In this document: positions 9,386-17,400 of the stretch, piece after piece | Layout of the letters: every line of letters begins with the position of its first letter | How positions within the stretch are numbered: the first letter of the stretch is position 1 | Origin: Nocardia arthritidis | GTDB lineage: Bacteria > Actinomycetota > Actinomycetes > Mycobacteriales > Mycobacteriaceae | Direction of reading: 5' to 3' | NCBI RefSeq assembly: GCF_011801145.1 | Contig: NZ_CP046172.1 | Location: 2,108,001-2,172,000 of the forward strand | DNA length: 64,000 bases | Notes under the pieces: generated by a model | The model's input: the letters and a program-made list of their open reading frames with translations, nothing else | The model's database searches: none | What the model was told of the DNA's origin: nothing | Made by a program: the position numbers and the translations under genes

Positions 9386-9763
9386 ATGCCGGTCGGCGGT
9401 GATCATCGGCTGCGCGATCGCCGCGGTGCTGACCGCGCTGGCATTCCTCGGCCTATCGGGCAATGCGGCCGGACGGGTGGCATCCTGGATCGTCGAGCCG
9501 CTGAGCCGCTGGTGCTGGTCGGGGTCGGCTGTGTGACGACCATGCAGGTGTTCGCCTCGCGGATCACCGCGCGCATGCTGGCCAAGGCCGACGACCCACG
9601 GCTGCGCGGCCTCGACGTCCGAATCGTGCTGCGGGACGCCGTGGCCGCGCTACCTGCCTGGTATCGGTACGCGATCGTGGTGCGCTGGATCCTGGCGACC
9701 GCCGGTTCGATCGCGGTGATCGTGCTGCTGTCGTCGCGGTCGGCCGATACCTACTTCGCGTGA
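9386..9763 (+). pseudogene. Frameshifted small membrane protein gene
   Basis: A strong ribosome site (GAGGAGGA) precedes ATG 9386, but coding character (GC-rich third positions) changes frame twice. After a few codons it moves by +1 near 9398 into VIIGCAIAAVLTALAFLGLSG, a transmembrane helix. It then switches at 9495-9510, where GAGCCGCT is duplicated exactly in tandem. Removing one 8-bp copy restores a smooth reading (SWIVEPLVLVGVGCVTT) into the last frame, which ends with a second hydrophobic segment. I read this as a two-lesion pseudogene of an unrecognised roughly 120-residue membrane protein. Sequencing error is possible. Confidence 0.55.
9495..9510. repeat. 8-bp exact tandem duplication in coding sequence
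   Basis: GAGCCGCT occurs twice head to tail. The extra copy shifts the frame by two and breaks the membrane-protein gene around it. Confidence 0.8.
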
Positions 9764-9854
9764 TCGGTCAATTGCCGTTTCTGTTGTGGGTGGACTGCGG
9801 GTCGGCATCGATGGTGGCGAGTGATCGCGGGTTGCGCTTCTATTGAGGCGCTTG

Positions 9855-10718
9855 CTATTTCGGGGCGGGTAGGGTGCGGCGGGCCAGGCGGGCGGCCAGC
9901 GATGGCGGCGGGTGCCACGGTTCGTAATCTGTTGCGCGCCATGCATATACGGGGACTTCAAGGCGCAGGAGAGCGCGCAGGTCGGGTATCTCCAGCGTTT
10001 TCGCGGACCAGTCGTACAGGTGCCCGAGGCGGGGCATGATCATGCCGACATCCAGCAAATGGCCGAAGCCGTGCTCCATTTCGACATAGGTCGGCACATC
10101 GTCGCCGAGCGGGTAGCGGGCCGGGAGCACCCGGGACAGCGAGAGGAAGATTCCGGTCATCCCCAGGCGCGGGTCGCCGAGCAGTGGGGCGAGCGGACCC
10201 AGCGGACCGAGTGCCAGGCGGGGCGCGGCGACCAGCGCATGGGCGTAAAGCACCCGGATCAGCACGAGATTGACGAAGAAACGCTCGACCTTGCCCTCGG
10301 CCCATGCCAAATCCTCGTGCTCGAGATAGGCGGAGACGACGCCGACATTGTGCGCCCGATACCAGGACTGCGCGCTGGGACGCCTGATGAAATCGAGGGT
10401 GTGCAGCACGCCGGCCCCGGACGGCGCGCCGTCGTATCCGCTGTGGATCGCCTGCGCCTCACAGAAATCGCGGAGCAGACGCTCGTTGATCGCACGCCAC
10501 CACGGACTCCCCGGCCGCGCGCCATCCGCCGGATTCAACAGTCCGCGCCGCAACTGCCAACCCATGAACGCCAGCGCCGCCCGGCGATACGGCAGATGCG
10601 TGCCACCCGGCCCCGGCGGCCCCTCGTACAGGCGCCGCATCAGCGCGAACCGCCCGGCCGGGTCATCCAGAACCCCCGCCACCGTGGCCGCCGCATAATC
10701 CGCCGCCGAACGCTGCAC
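9855..10718 (-). CDS. Conserved hypothetical protein
   Basis: A 287-residue protein starting at GTG 10718. I do not recognise the family with confidence. It is rich in aromatic residues and arginine, with helical stretches such as KVERFFVNLVLIRVLYAHALVA. Histidines that could bind a ligand or metal occur in AQAIHSGYDG, EMEHGFGHLLDVG and PRLGHLYDW. There is no signal peptide. It is convergent with the pseudogene at 9386-9763 and divergent from the iron-box-controlled PepSY gene. Coding reality is well supported by third-position GC and length. Confidence 0.75.
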   Translation of the reverse strand: MQRSAADYAAATVAGVLDDPAGRFALMRRLYEGPPGPGGTHLPYRRAALAFMGWQLRRGLLNPADGARPGSPWWRAINERLLRDFCEAQAIHSGYDGAPSGAGVLHTLDFIRRPSAQSWYRAHNVGVVSAYLEHEDLAWAEGKVERFFVNLVLIRVLYAHALVAAPRLALGPLGPLAPLLGDPRLGMTGIFLSLSRVLPARYPLGDDVPTYVEMEHGFGHLLDVGMIMPRLGHLYDWSAKTLEIPDLRALLRLEVPVYAWRATDYEPWHPPPSLAARLARRTLPAPK

Positions 10719-10814
10719 GCCCGCGATTATGGCACTAGGTATAGCGCCCGTATTTCGACTATGACGATCGGGCGTTGGACGACGTCCGGTGGATAAGGTG
10801 CCGCGGATGTCGCG

Positions 10815-10833
10815 TTAGGTAAGGCTACCTTAC
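10815..10833. promoter_or_regulatory. IdeR/DtxR-like iron box
   Basis: TTAGGTAAGGCTACCTTAC matches the mycobacterial IdeR consensus TTAGGTTAGGCTAACCTAA at 15 of 19 positions. It contains a perfect inverted repeat GTAAGG-CTA-CCTTAC. It lies ten bases upstream of the GTG start at 10843, so a bound regulator would block the promoter. Repression in iron-replete cells is inferred. Confidence 0.75.
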
Positions 10834-10842
10834 TATCGTCGG

Positions 10843-12063
10843 GTGGTAGTTGAGACGCGGAACCGAATCGCACGGCGCAAACAGCCGGTGCTCGCACGTC
10901 ATCGGGCACTGCGCGAGTTCGTCCGCCGGACGCGGATCGCGCATCGCTGGACGACACCGGTGATGGGCCTGTTCCTGCTGATCCAGGTGATCTGCGGGAC
11001 CATCCTGCTGTTCCGTCCGCAACTCGACCAAATGCTCCATCCGGAGCTGTTCGCGAAAACCGAATCGGCGCAAGCGATCACGGCCACCCAGGCGATCGCG
11101 GCCGCCCGGGCGGTGAAACCGGATCTGACCGGGCCGACCGCGACACTGGTGGACGGCGTGTTCCAGGTGCGCAGCGGTAAGGCGGGCGAGGCGGTGTACG
11201 TCGACCCGGGCTCCGGCGCGATTCTCGGCACCGTCGATCCGGACGGCGGCGTACTCGGATTCGTGACGAATCTGCACTCCTGTGCGCTGTCCTGCGAGCG
11301 ATACCCGGGATATCAACCGTGGCTCACCGCCAAGGTGCCCGTCATCGAGCTGAAGATCAGCCAGCTGACACTCGGCGGCATCGGTCTGACCTTGGTTTGG
11401 TGGTCGCTGAGCGGGCTGCTCATCTGGTGGCCCGGCATCCGAAATATCAAGCAGCGGTTGACCATTCACCTACGCCGTGGCAAGTACCGGCGCAACCGGG
11501 ATCTGCACGCGGTGATCGGTGTCGCCTCCTGCGCGTTCCTCCTGTTCTGGGGTATTACCGGCGCCGGCTTCGAACTCCCCGCGATCGGAAAGGTCTGGTA
11601 CGCACTGACCGGCGGCGCCCCGGCGAAATCGGAATACAACTCGGCGCGCGCCACCGGACCGGATATCGGTGGCGACCGCGCCATCGCCGCCGCGGCCGCC
11701 GTCGTACCCGGCGGCAGGCTGGTCTATCTCGCCGAACCGTCGCCGAAACCCGCCGATACCTACCGCGTCGCCTTCGCGGTCAATACCGATATGGGCCGTT
11801 ACGGCGGCACCGTCCCGCTCCCGTCCGTCATTGTCGCGGTGGACCGGCACACCGGCGATACCCACTTCATCAAGGGCGGTACGGATATGTCCGCGAGTAC
11901 CACCCTGTGGCAGAAGTGGAGTTACGGACTACATTTCGGCTATCTCGCGCCTTGGCCGGTGCGACTGCTCTGGCTGGTCTTCGGCCTCGCGCCGATCGCC
12001 TTGGCTGTCACCGGTTTTCGTACCTGGTATCAGCGTCGACGCCGGGCCGCGCCGCCGACGTGA
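10843..12063 (+). CDS. PepSY-associated transmembrane protein, probably iron-regulated
   Basis: A 406-residue membrane protein of the PepSY_TM type. The first helix (TPVMGLFLLIQVICGTILLF) follows an arginine-rich cytoplasmic start. A PepSY-like extracytoplasmic region contains AVYVDPGSGAILGTV. Further helices are LTLVWWSLSGLLIWWPG, VIGVASCAFLLFWGITG and a C-terminal one near VRLLWLVFGLAPIALAVTG. Relatives often sit with siderophore uptake or ferric reductase systems. The iron box ten bases before the GTG start supports that. The transcript may be leaderless. Its 3' end overlaps the convergent hydrolase gene by 56 bp. Confidence 0.85.
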   Translation: MVVETRNRIARRKQPVLARHRALREFVRRTRIAHRWTTPVMGLFLLIQVICGTILLFRPQLDQMLHPELFAKTESAQAITATQAIAAARAVKPDLTGPTATLVDGVFQVRSGKAGEAVYVDPGSGAILGTVDPDGGVLGFVTNLHSCALSCERYPGYQPWLTAKVPVIELKISQLTLGGIGLTLVWWSLSGLLIWWPGIRNIKQRLTIHLRRGKYRRNRDLHAVIGVASCAFLLFWGITGAGFELPAIGKVWYALTGGAPAKSEYNSARATGPDIGGDRAIAAAAAVVPGGRLVYLAEPSPKPADTYRVAFAVNTDMGRYGGTVPLPSVIVAVDRHTGDTHFIKGGTDMSASTTLWQKWSYGLHFGYLAPWPVRLLWLVFGLAPIALAVTGFRTWYQRRRRAAPPT

Positions 12064-12979
12064 GCAGGCGTGGTTCCGCTGCTGCGGCAGCCCACGCGCC
12101 GAATGCGAAATTCGTTCCCGCGCGGCGGATTTCGACTGCTGCCGAGCCGCCGAGATGCGCCGGTATCACCAATTCCCGTTGGTCCGCGGCCTGTTCGAGG
12201 ATGCGGCGGCGGGTGGTCGCGGCCTGCCGCGGGTCGAGGCACAGGCAGCTGTCGCAGGATGGGTCGAGCAGTTGGATCGGGCTGTGCACCAGGTCGCCGA
12301 CGAAGACCGCGCGGTCCGCGCCCGACCGCAGGTGCAGGACCGAGGATCCCGGCGTGTGGCCTGGTGCGGATTCCAGGGTGAGGCTGTCGTCGATGCGGTA
12401 GCTGTCCTCCCAGAGAACGGCCTGGCCGGCGCGGTGGATCGGGGCGATGCTGTCTTCGTAGAGCAGCCGGTCGTCCAGGCGCGTGCCGCCCGCGTAGCCG
12501 CCCGCGGGGCCGAAGTAGGCGTCGTCCGCGGCCGGGATGAGGTACTGCGCGTTGGGGAATGTTGGTGTCCACCGGCCGTCGACATCGTGGGTGTTCCATC
12601 CGACGTGATCGCCGTGCAGGTGGGTGTTGATCACGAGATCGACATCGTTCGGGCGCACACCGGCCCGGCTCAGGCGCTCGATGAAGTCGCCCTGTCGGTG
12701 GTGAAATATTGCGCGGCTTGGGCGTTCGCGTCCGTTGCCGACGCCGGTGTCGATCAGGATCGTGCGTCCACCGCTGCGCAGCACCCAGGTTTGGATCGCG
12801 GCGACGACCAGCCCGGTATCGAGATCCCAATGATCCGGTGCCAGCCAGTCCGCGTTATCCCGCCAGGTCTGCTCGGTGGTGCCGGGCAGCAGATCGGGAC
12901 CCGGCATCAGGGTGTCCTGCCATTCGATGACGCGGAAGATCTCGACATCGCCCAGCGCAATACTCTGTGAGCTTTCCAT
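12008..12979 (-). CDS. Metallo-beta-lactamase-fold hydrolase
   Basis: A 323-residue MBL-superfamily hydrolase. The zinc motif HxHxDH is THLHGDH with His120, His122, Asp124 and His125. Later ligands fit ESAPGHTPG, VFVGDLVH and VIPAHLGG. The start at ATG 12979 is just before the conserved strand region; open sequence extends further upstream but is antisense to the AraC gene. It is divergent from the AraC-type regulator 103 bp away, which may control it. Relatives include lactonases and glyoxalase II-like enzymes, so the substrate is open. Confidence 0.88.
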   Translation of the reverse strand: MESSQSIALGDVEIFRVIEWQDTLMPGPDLLPGTTEQTWRDNADWLAPDHWDLDTGLVVAAIQTWVLRSGGRTILIDTGVGNGRERPSRAIFHHRQGDFIERLSRAGVRPNDVDLVINTHLHGDHVGWNTHDVDGRWTPTFPNAQYLIPAADDAYFGPAGGYAGGTRLDDRLLYEDSIAPIHRAGQAVLWEDSYRIDDSLTLESAPGHTPGSSVLHLRSGADRAVFVGDLVHSPIQLLDPSCDSCLCLDPRQAATTRRRILEQAADQRELVIPAHLGGSAAVEIRRAGTNFAFGAWAAAAAEPRLLTSAARPGVDADTRYENR

Positions 12980-13081
12980 GCCTGTGAGCCTACGGACGCG
13001 GATTCGAGCCGAACAATGCTTATTTAACTCACCTTGATACGTAATCGGCTCACCATTGAGTGTTCTCAGTACCATTGACCC

Positions 13082-14011
13082 ATGGATGTGCTGAGCGACG
13101 CGATCGCTGCCATACGCCTGGGGCAACCGTCGTCGAACCGGCTGTATACCCCACAGCCCACCTGGTGCACCCGACTCGCCCCGTACTCCGGCGCGGGCTT
13201 CCACATCGTGCTCCAGGGTGGTTGCTGGCTGCTGCCCGACGAGGGTGATCCGGTGACATTGGGAACCGGTGACGCGGTGTTGCTGCCACACGGAACCGGG
13301 CATGTGCTCGCCGATCGGCCCACCGACACAAAGACTTTGGCGCGGGCCGTGCCGTTCGAGCGATGGAGTGCCGAGCAGACAGCCGAAAGATCTTCGGACA
13401 CAGCCGGATTCGAGGCCCTGTGCGGTAAGTATCGGCTCGACCGCCGCGGGCAGCATCCCCTCGTTGCGGAGCTGCCGACGATCATCCACCTACCGGCCCG
13501 CATCGGCGACCACCCCGAGCTACGCGCCGCCATCGACCTACTGGCGCAGGAGGCCGACCAGCGCCGCCCCGGTTCCTGCATCGCCGTTCCGAGCCTGCTC
13601 GACCTGCTGCTGGTCTACCTGATCCGCGCGTGGATGACCGACAACAAGGCAGGTGTCTGGTCGGCCGTGCTCACCGATCCGGTCACCGCCACCGCGCTGC
13701 GGGCACTGCACACCGATCCGGCCGCACCCTGGAGCAACGACCGGCTCGCCGCCGAAACCGGCGTCTCCCGCGCCACCCTCACCCGCCGATTCGCCACCCT
13801 GATCGGCCAGCCGCCGATGGGCTATCTGACCTGGTGGCGACTGACCCGCGCCGCCGCGCTGCTCCGCGACACCACCGATCCGCTGTCCGCCATCGCCGAT
13901 CAAGTCGGATACGCGACCGCCTACGCGTTTTCCAACGCGTTCAAGAAGCAGTTCGATATCTCACCGGGCCGCTACCGGCGTGAACACGGATTGGCGGTTG
14001 TCGTCGAGTGA
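13082..14011 (+). CDS. AraC-family transcriptional regulator with N-terminal cupin
   Basis: A 309-residue regulator. The N-terminal half is cupin-like (GAGFHIVLQGGCWLLPDEGD, GDAVLLPHGTGHVLAD). The C-terminal hundred residues carry two AraC helix-turn-helix motifs: NDRLAAETGVSRATLTRRFATLIGQPPMGYL and SAIADQVGYATAYAFSNAFKKQFDISPGRYRR. It is divergent from the metallo-hydrolase gene, the usual layout for an AraC regulator and its target. The ligand is unknown. Confidence 0.92.
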   Translation: MDVLSDAIAAIRLGQPSSNRLYTPQPTWCTRLAPYSGAGFHIVLQGGCWLLPDEGDPVTLGTGDAVLLPHGTGHVLADRPTDTKTLARAVPFERWSAEQTAERSSDTAGFEALCGKYRLDRRGQHPLVAELPTIIHLPARIGDHPELRAAIDLLAQEADQRRPGSCIAVPSLLDLLLVYLIRAWMTDNKAGVWSAVLTDPVTATALRALHTDPAAPWSNDRLAAETGVSRATLTRRFATLIGQPPMGYLTWWRLTRAAALLRDTTDPLSAIADQVGYATAYAFSNAFKKQFDISPGRYRREHGLAVVVE

Positions 14012-14020
14012 GCGTGCCTG

Positions 14021-14527
14021 CTACCGAATTCCAATGTCGCTGAACGTAACTGGATGCGATCGGGCAGCCACTCGACCGGCCGCGCCGGAGAAACCCTCGG
14101 CTCTTTCTCGCGCTATCGCTCGAACAGTTCCCTGGGCCGTCGCGCACAGCACCGGATCGCCGTCGGCGGGAACCGCGAAGACCTGGCATGAACAGACTGC
14201 CTGGCGGCCGGTGGCGTCGATGACGTGGGCGATCGCGCGCAGGCGAACGCCATCGGCGGGGCGCAGATAGGTGATGGTGAAACCGCTGGTCAGAACGTTC
14301 GGGCCCAGGGCGGCGCCACCGGCGTAGGTGATGGTGTTGTCGGCGAGATAGGCCAGCACACCGCCGTGGACGTAGCCGAACTGTTGGCGCAGGTTGTCGT
14401 GGATCGGGATCTCCAGGGTGGCCCCATTGGTGTCGAAGGCGGTGAGTTCCGCGCCGAGCAGGACGCTGAACGGCTGGGCGGCCAGCACGGCGCGAGCCAT
14501 GTCGAGGGAGGGTGTGGTGGTTGTCAT
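14021..14527 (-). CDS. PaaI-type hotdog-fold thioesterase
   Basis: A 168-residue protein with the hotdog thioesterase core and the characteristic HGG motif (GYVHGGVLAYLADNT, His54-Gly56), expected to hydrolyse an acyl-CoA. The ATG overlaps the stop of the lumazine synthase gene by four bases (ATGA), so translation is coupled. Pairing with a riboflavin-type gene is unusual and gives no clear substrate. The last 35 residues (from about AIARERAEGF) are less conserved in character. Confidence 0.88.
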   Translation of the reverse strand: MTTTTPSLDMARAVLAAQPFSVLLGAELTAFDTNGATLEIPIHDNLRQQFGYVHGGVLAYLADNTITYAGGAALGPNVLTSGFTITYLRPADGVRLRAIAHVIDATGRQAVCSCQVFAVPADGDPVLCATAQGTVRAIARERAEGFSGAAGRVAARSHPVTFSDIGIR

Positions 14528-14967
14528 CGGACGACGTCCAGATTCAGCGTGGTCGCGATGGCATCGGCCAGTTCAACGCCTTTGATCTCGAAGTGGTGGG
14601 CGAAGTACGCCAGATGCTCTTCATGCTCGTGGAAGTGGTGCGGGGTGAGCACCGCGGAGAACACCGGGACATCGGTATCGAGCTGAACCCGCATCAGCGC
14701 GTCCACCACGGTGGCTGCCACGAAGTCGTGCCGGTAGATGCCGCCGTCGACCACCAGTGCGCAACCGGCCAGCGCGACGTACTCGCCGCTGATGGCCAAT
14801 CGCCTTATGCGCAAGGGTATTTCGAAGGCTCCCGGAACTTCGAACACATCGACATCGGTGAATCCGCGCTCGGTCAGGCGGGTCCGGCAGGCCGCCACCG
14901 CCCGGTCGACGATATCGGCGTGCCAGCGCGCGGCGACGAGGGCGATGCGGTTCGGAGTGGGTGACAT
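14524..14967 (-). CDS. ribH: 6,7-dimethyl-8-ribityllumazine synthase (RibH, type II-like)
   Basis: A 147-residue lumazine synthase-like protein, the penultimate step of riboflavin synthesis. Family blocks are RIALVAARWHADIVDRAV, VFEVPGAFEIPLRIRRL, YVALAGCALVVDGGIYRHDFVA and DTDVPVFSAVLTPHHFHEHEEH. The GGIYRHDFVA and HEHEEH wording resembles the decameric RibH2 group rather than the housekeeping icosahedral enzyme. The ATG at 14967 has a strong AAGGAGG site. No other riboflavin genes are nearby, so it may be a specialised paralogue. Confidence 0.88.
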   Translation of the reverse strand: MSPTPNRIALVAARWHADIVDRAVAACRTRLTERGFTDVDVFEVPGAFEIPLRIRRLAISGEYVALAGCALVVDGGIYRHDFVAATVVDALMRVQLDTDVPVFSAVLTPHHFHEHEEHLAYFAHHFEIKGVELADAIATTLNLDVVR

Positions 14968-15046
14968 GGTTCCTCCTTGCCCAGCCAACAGTGGAACAGC
15001 CTGTCCCAGGCGGGGTCTGGGCGTTGTCGTGCCGAAAGCTTCGGCG

Positions 15047-15568
15047 TCAGTGCTGATTCTGGTGGACCCTGTTCTTGCGAACCTGATCGCTGTGGATCCG
15101 CCCGCGCAGAAATCGAACGTATCGGCTGTGCCGGCTTCGCGCCGCCGTCCCCGGAACCAGCGCGGTCTCGGCGCGGTCGAGTGCGTCCTCCAACGCGGCG
15201 TCGTGTAGCCAGCGCCAGGCGAGGGGCCAGGTGAACCGATCTTTTCCGTGAGTTCGCATGATCAGCTCATGCGTCAGGCGGGTATGTGTGGCGTCCAGCT
15301 CGTCGACGATGAATCCGTGCGTCCCGTCGAATCCGGTCGGCCGATGGAACCGGAACTTCACCTCGCGTCCGGGAACGTACTTGACGCAGGTGTAGCGGAT
15401 CGGTCCGTGGCCACCGGTGGCATCGACTTCCAACGGCCGATCGAACCGCATCGCGGGCCACTGCTGGACCGGCCACAGCCGGTCGTCGTCGGTCGCCAGC
15501 GTTTCGAGCAGCCGACCCACCGCCTCGGCATCGGCCGCGATCACCCGACTGTGGATATTGCTCACCAT
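15047..15568 (-). CDS. SRPBCC-family protein
   Basis: A 173-residue START/Bet v1-like (SRPBCC) protein with a hydrophobic ligand cavity. The layout is typical: SNIHSRVIAADAEAVGRLLETL at the start, IRYTCVKYVPGREVKFRFHRPTGFDGTHGF in the middle and a long C-terminal helix (WPLAWRWLHDAALEDALDRAE). The extreme C-terminus is basic. It is divergent from the TetR gene at 15630 and shares its operator. It could be the first gene of an operon with the lumazine synthase pair, 79 bp downstream. Confidence 0.85.
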   Translation of the reverse strand: MVSNIHSRVIAADAEAVGRLLETLATDDDRLWPVQQWPAMRFDRPLEVDATGGHGPIRYTCVKYVPGREVKFRFHRPTGFDGTHGFIVDELDATHTRLTHELIMRTHGKDRFTWPLAWRWLHDAALEDALDRAETALVPGTAARSRHSRYVRFLRGRIHSDQVRKNRVHQNQH

Positions 15569-15595
15569 GACCCGGACCTTTCATTTAGCGACTGA

Positions 15596-15615
15596 CCTCT
15601 AATTTCAATTAGAGG
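15596..15615. promoter_or_regulatory. TetR-type operator
   Basis: CCTCTAAT-TTCA-ATTAGAGG is a perfect 8-bp inverted repeat, and a third CTCTAAT half-site lies at 15621-15627. It sits between the divergent SRPBCC (15568) and TetR (15630) starts, close enough to repress both. Confidence 0.8.
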
Positions 15616-15629
15616 GTAATCTCTAATAC

Positions 15630-16247
15630 GTGTCAAGGAAACCAGCGCACACCCTGGACTCGCTGCTGGACGCCGCTGCCGACCTGGCCGCGTCGCACGG
15701 TGCCGCCGCGGTCACCATGAGCGCGGTCGCGGCCGCCGTCGGCGCGCCGAGCGGCTCGGTCTACTACCGCTTTCCCGACCGGTCGGCGCTGCTGGCAGGT
15801 CTGTGGTTGCGTAGCGTGGATCGATTCCAGCGCGGGTTTCTCGAGGCCCTGCAAATCGACCCGCCACAGCAAGCCGCCATGCGGGCCGCGCATCACGTCA
15901 CCGACTGGTCGCTGCGACATCCGACGGAGGCCGCGGTATTGCTCGCGGGCCCACAAGCCTTCGGGTTCGCACAGTGGAGTGCCGAATCCCGGGAGGCGGC
16001 GGCGGCGCAGCGGGCCCGAAACGACGACGCCGTAAGGGAACTGGGCGATCGGCTGGGTTTCCACAGCCCAGCCGATCGCGAACGACTGGCTCTCCTGATC
16101 ATCGAGTTGCCATATGCCGCAGTACGGCGATGCGCCCGCAAGTCCGCCGCCGACCTGACCGCCGCCGCCGAGGCCGTCGACCGGATCGTCCGTGACGCAC
16201 TCGGTGAAGACGGCAATGCGTCATCGGATTCCGGCCACGGGGGCTGA
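15630..16247 (+). CDS. TetR-family transcriptional regulator
   Basis: A 205-residue repressor-type protein. The TetR N-terminal helix-turn-helix is TLDSLLDAAADLAASHGAAAVTMSAVAAAVGAPSGSVYYRFPDRSALL. The C-terminal ligand domain is less distinctive. The GTG start at 15630 lies directly after the palindromic operator, so the gene is probably autoregulated and represses the divergent SRPBCC gene. Confidence 0.92.
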   Translation: MSRKPAHTLDSLLDAAADLAASHGAAAVTMSAVAAAVGAPSGSVYYRFPDRSALLAGLWLRSVDRFQRGFLEALQIDPPQQAAMRAAHHVTDWSLRHPTEAAVLLAGPQAFGFAQWSAESREAAAAQRARNDDAVRELGDRLGFHSPADRERLALLIIELPYAAVRRCARKSAADLTAAAEAVDRIVRDALGEDGNASSDSGHGG

Positions 16248-16447
16248 CGTCGATTACCCGGCCGGGTCCGACCGTCGACGACGTTTGCCCAAATCCCTTG
16301 CGGGGTCGAGGTATTAGGCGTCACCCGCCGGGCGGCAATCCGGTCATCGCGTGCAGGGTTCGGCCGAGGTTGTCATCGTGGTGTTCTCGGCGGGGGCCGG
16401 TTTCGGGCTCGTGTTCCCTTGTCGAGGTGGGGTTCCCAGCCCGGCCG

Positions 16448-17299
16448 TTACAGGGCGAGCATGGCTGCGGCGACCTGGTCGGCCGCGGTGTGGCGCAGGG
16501 CGGTACCCATATCGTCGAGGACGAGCAGTCGCGCACCGGGGATTTCGGCGGCGAGGACCTCGGCGTTGCCGACCGGGAAGAACGGATCGGCGCGACCGTG
16601 CACCACGAGGGTTGGCATGTCGAGCTCGCTGAGCCGGTGCCGCCAGCGCGGGGCGCAGTCGATCCGGGAGAAGACCATCCCGAGTTGATTGGCCTGGTGC
16701 ACCGCTGGATCGTTCGACGACGTCCGGTCCCAGATGCGGGCCGCCGTCGCCAGCGTCTCCTCCGGGTCGTTGCCCATCGGCTCGGCCCCCGAGGCGGCGA
16801 ACACCGCGACAGCCTCCCGGTCGGTCCAGTCCGGCAGCGGCCGGGAGAACACGGCGCCGATGACCGCGGGGTCGTGGTCCGGCAGGTCCTCGTCGACCGG
16901 GCCCGGCGCCACCGGCCGAGTGCCGACGAGGGTCAGTGCGCGGAACACATCCGGGTGGTCCAGCGCGGCGACCTGAGCGACCATTCCGCCGACGCCGACA
17001 CCACCGAGATGAGCGGTCCCGGCGCCGAGCACCTCGACGAGCGCGGCCGCGTCGGCGACGAGATCCCGCAGGTTGTAGGCCGGATTCTCCGGGTCGAGGG
17101 TCGTCGACGCGCCGGAGTCGCGCAGGTCGTAGCGAACCACGCGCCGCCCGCCCGACGCGAGCCGCTCGCACAGCGCGTCGGGCCAGGACAACATCGTCGT
17201 GCCGCCGACCAGCAGGATCAGCGGATCATCCGCGCGGCCGAAGCTCTCGATACCGAGATCCACACCATTCGCCCGCACCGAGGTCATCGGTCTCGTCAT
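16448..17299 (-). CDS. Alpha/beta-hydrolase-fold protein lacking catalytic Ser and His
   Basis: A 283-residue protein closely resembling alpha/beta hydrolases of the RdmC/aclacinomycin methylesterase-like group. It begins with MTRPMTSVRANGVDLGIESFG, has the LVGGTTMLSWPDALCERLA block and a conserved Asp238 in HGRADPFFP. The nucleophile elbow reads GVGVG (Gly102 where Ser is expected in GxSxG), and the usual late MGH reads MGT (Thr266 in place of His). It is therefore probably inactive as an esterase, or works by another mechanism. ATG 17299 has an AGGAG site. The open frame extends upstream, but that stretch is antisense to the next gene. Confidence 0.85.
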   Translation of the reverse strand: MTRPMTSVRANGVDLGIESFGRADDPLILLVGGTTMLSWPDALCERLASGGRRVVRYDLRDSGASTTLDPENPAYNLRDLVADAAALVEVLGAGTAHLGGVGVGGMVAQVAALDHPDVFRALTLVGTRPVAPGPVDEDLPDHDPAVIGAVFSRPLPDWTDREAVAVFAASGAEPMGNDPEETLATAARIWDRTSSNDPAVHQANQLGMVFSRIDCAPRWRHRLSELDMPTLVVHGRADPFFPVGNAEVLAAEIPGARLLVLDDMGTALRHTAADQVAAAMLAL

Positions 17300-17400
17300 A
17301 CCTGGACTCCTGTCTATCGGTATTCCCAGAGATACCGACGACAGATTCACCCGCAAATCATCGGTGCGGCCGAAACCAATTGGTGAATACCATGTGGTCG

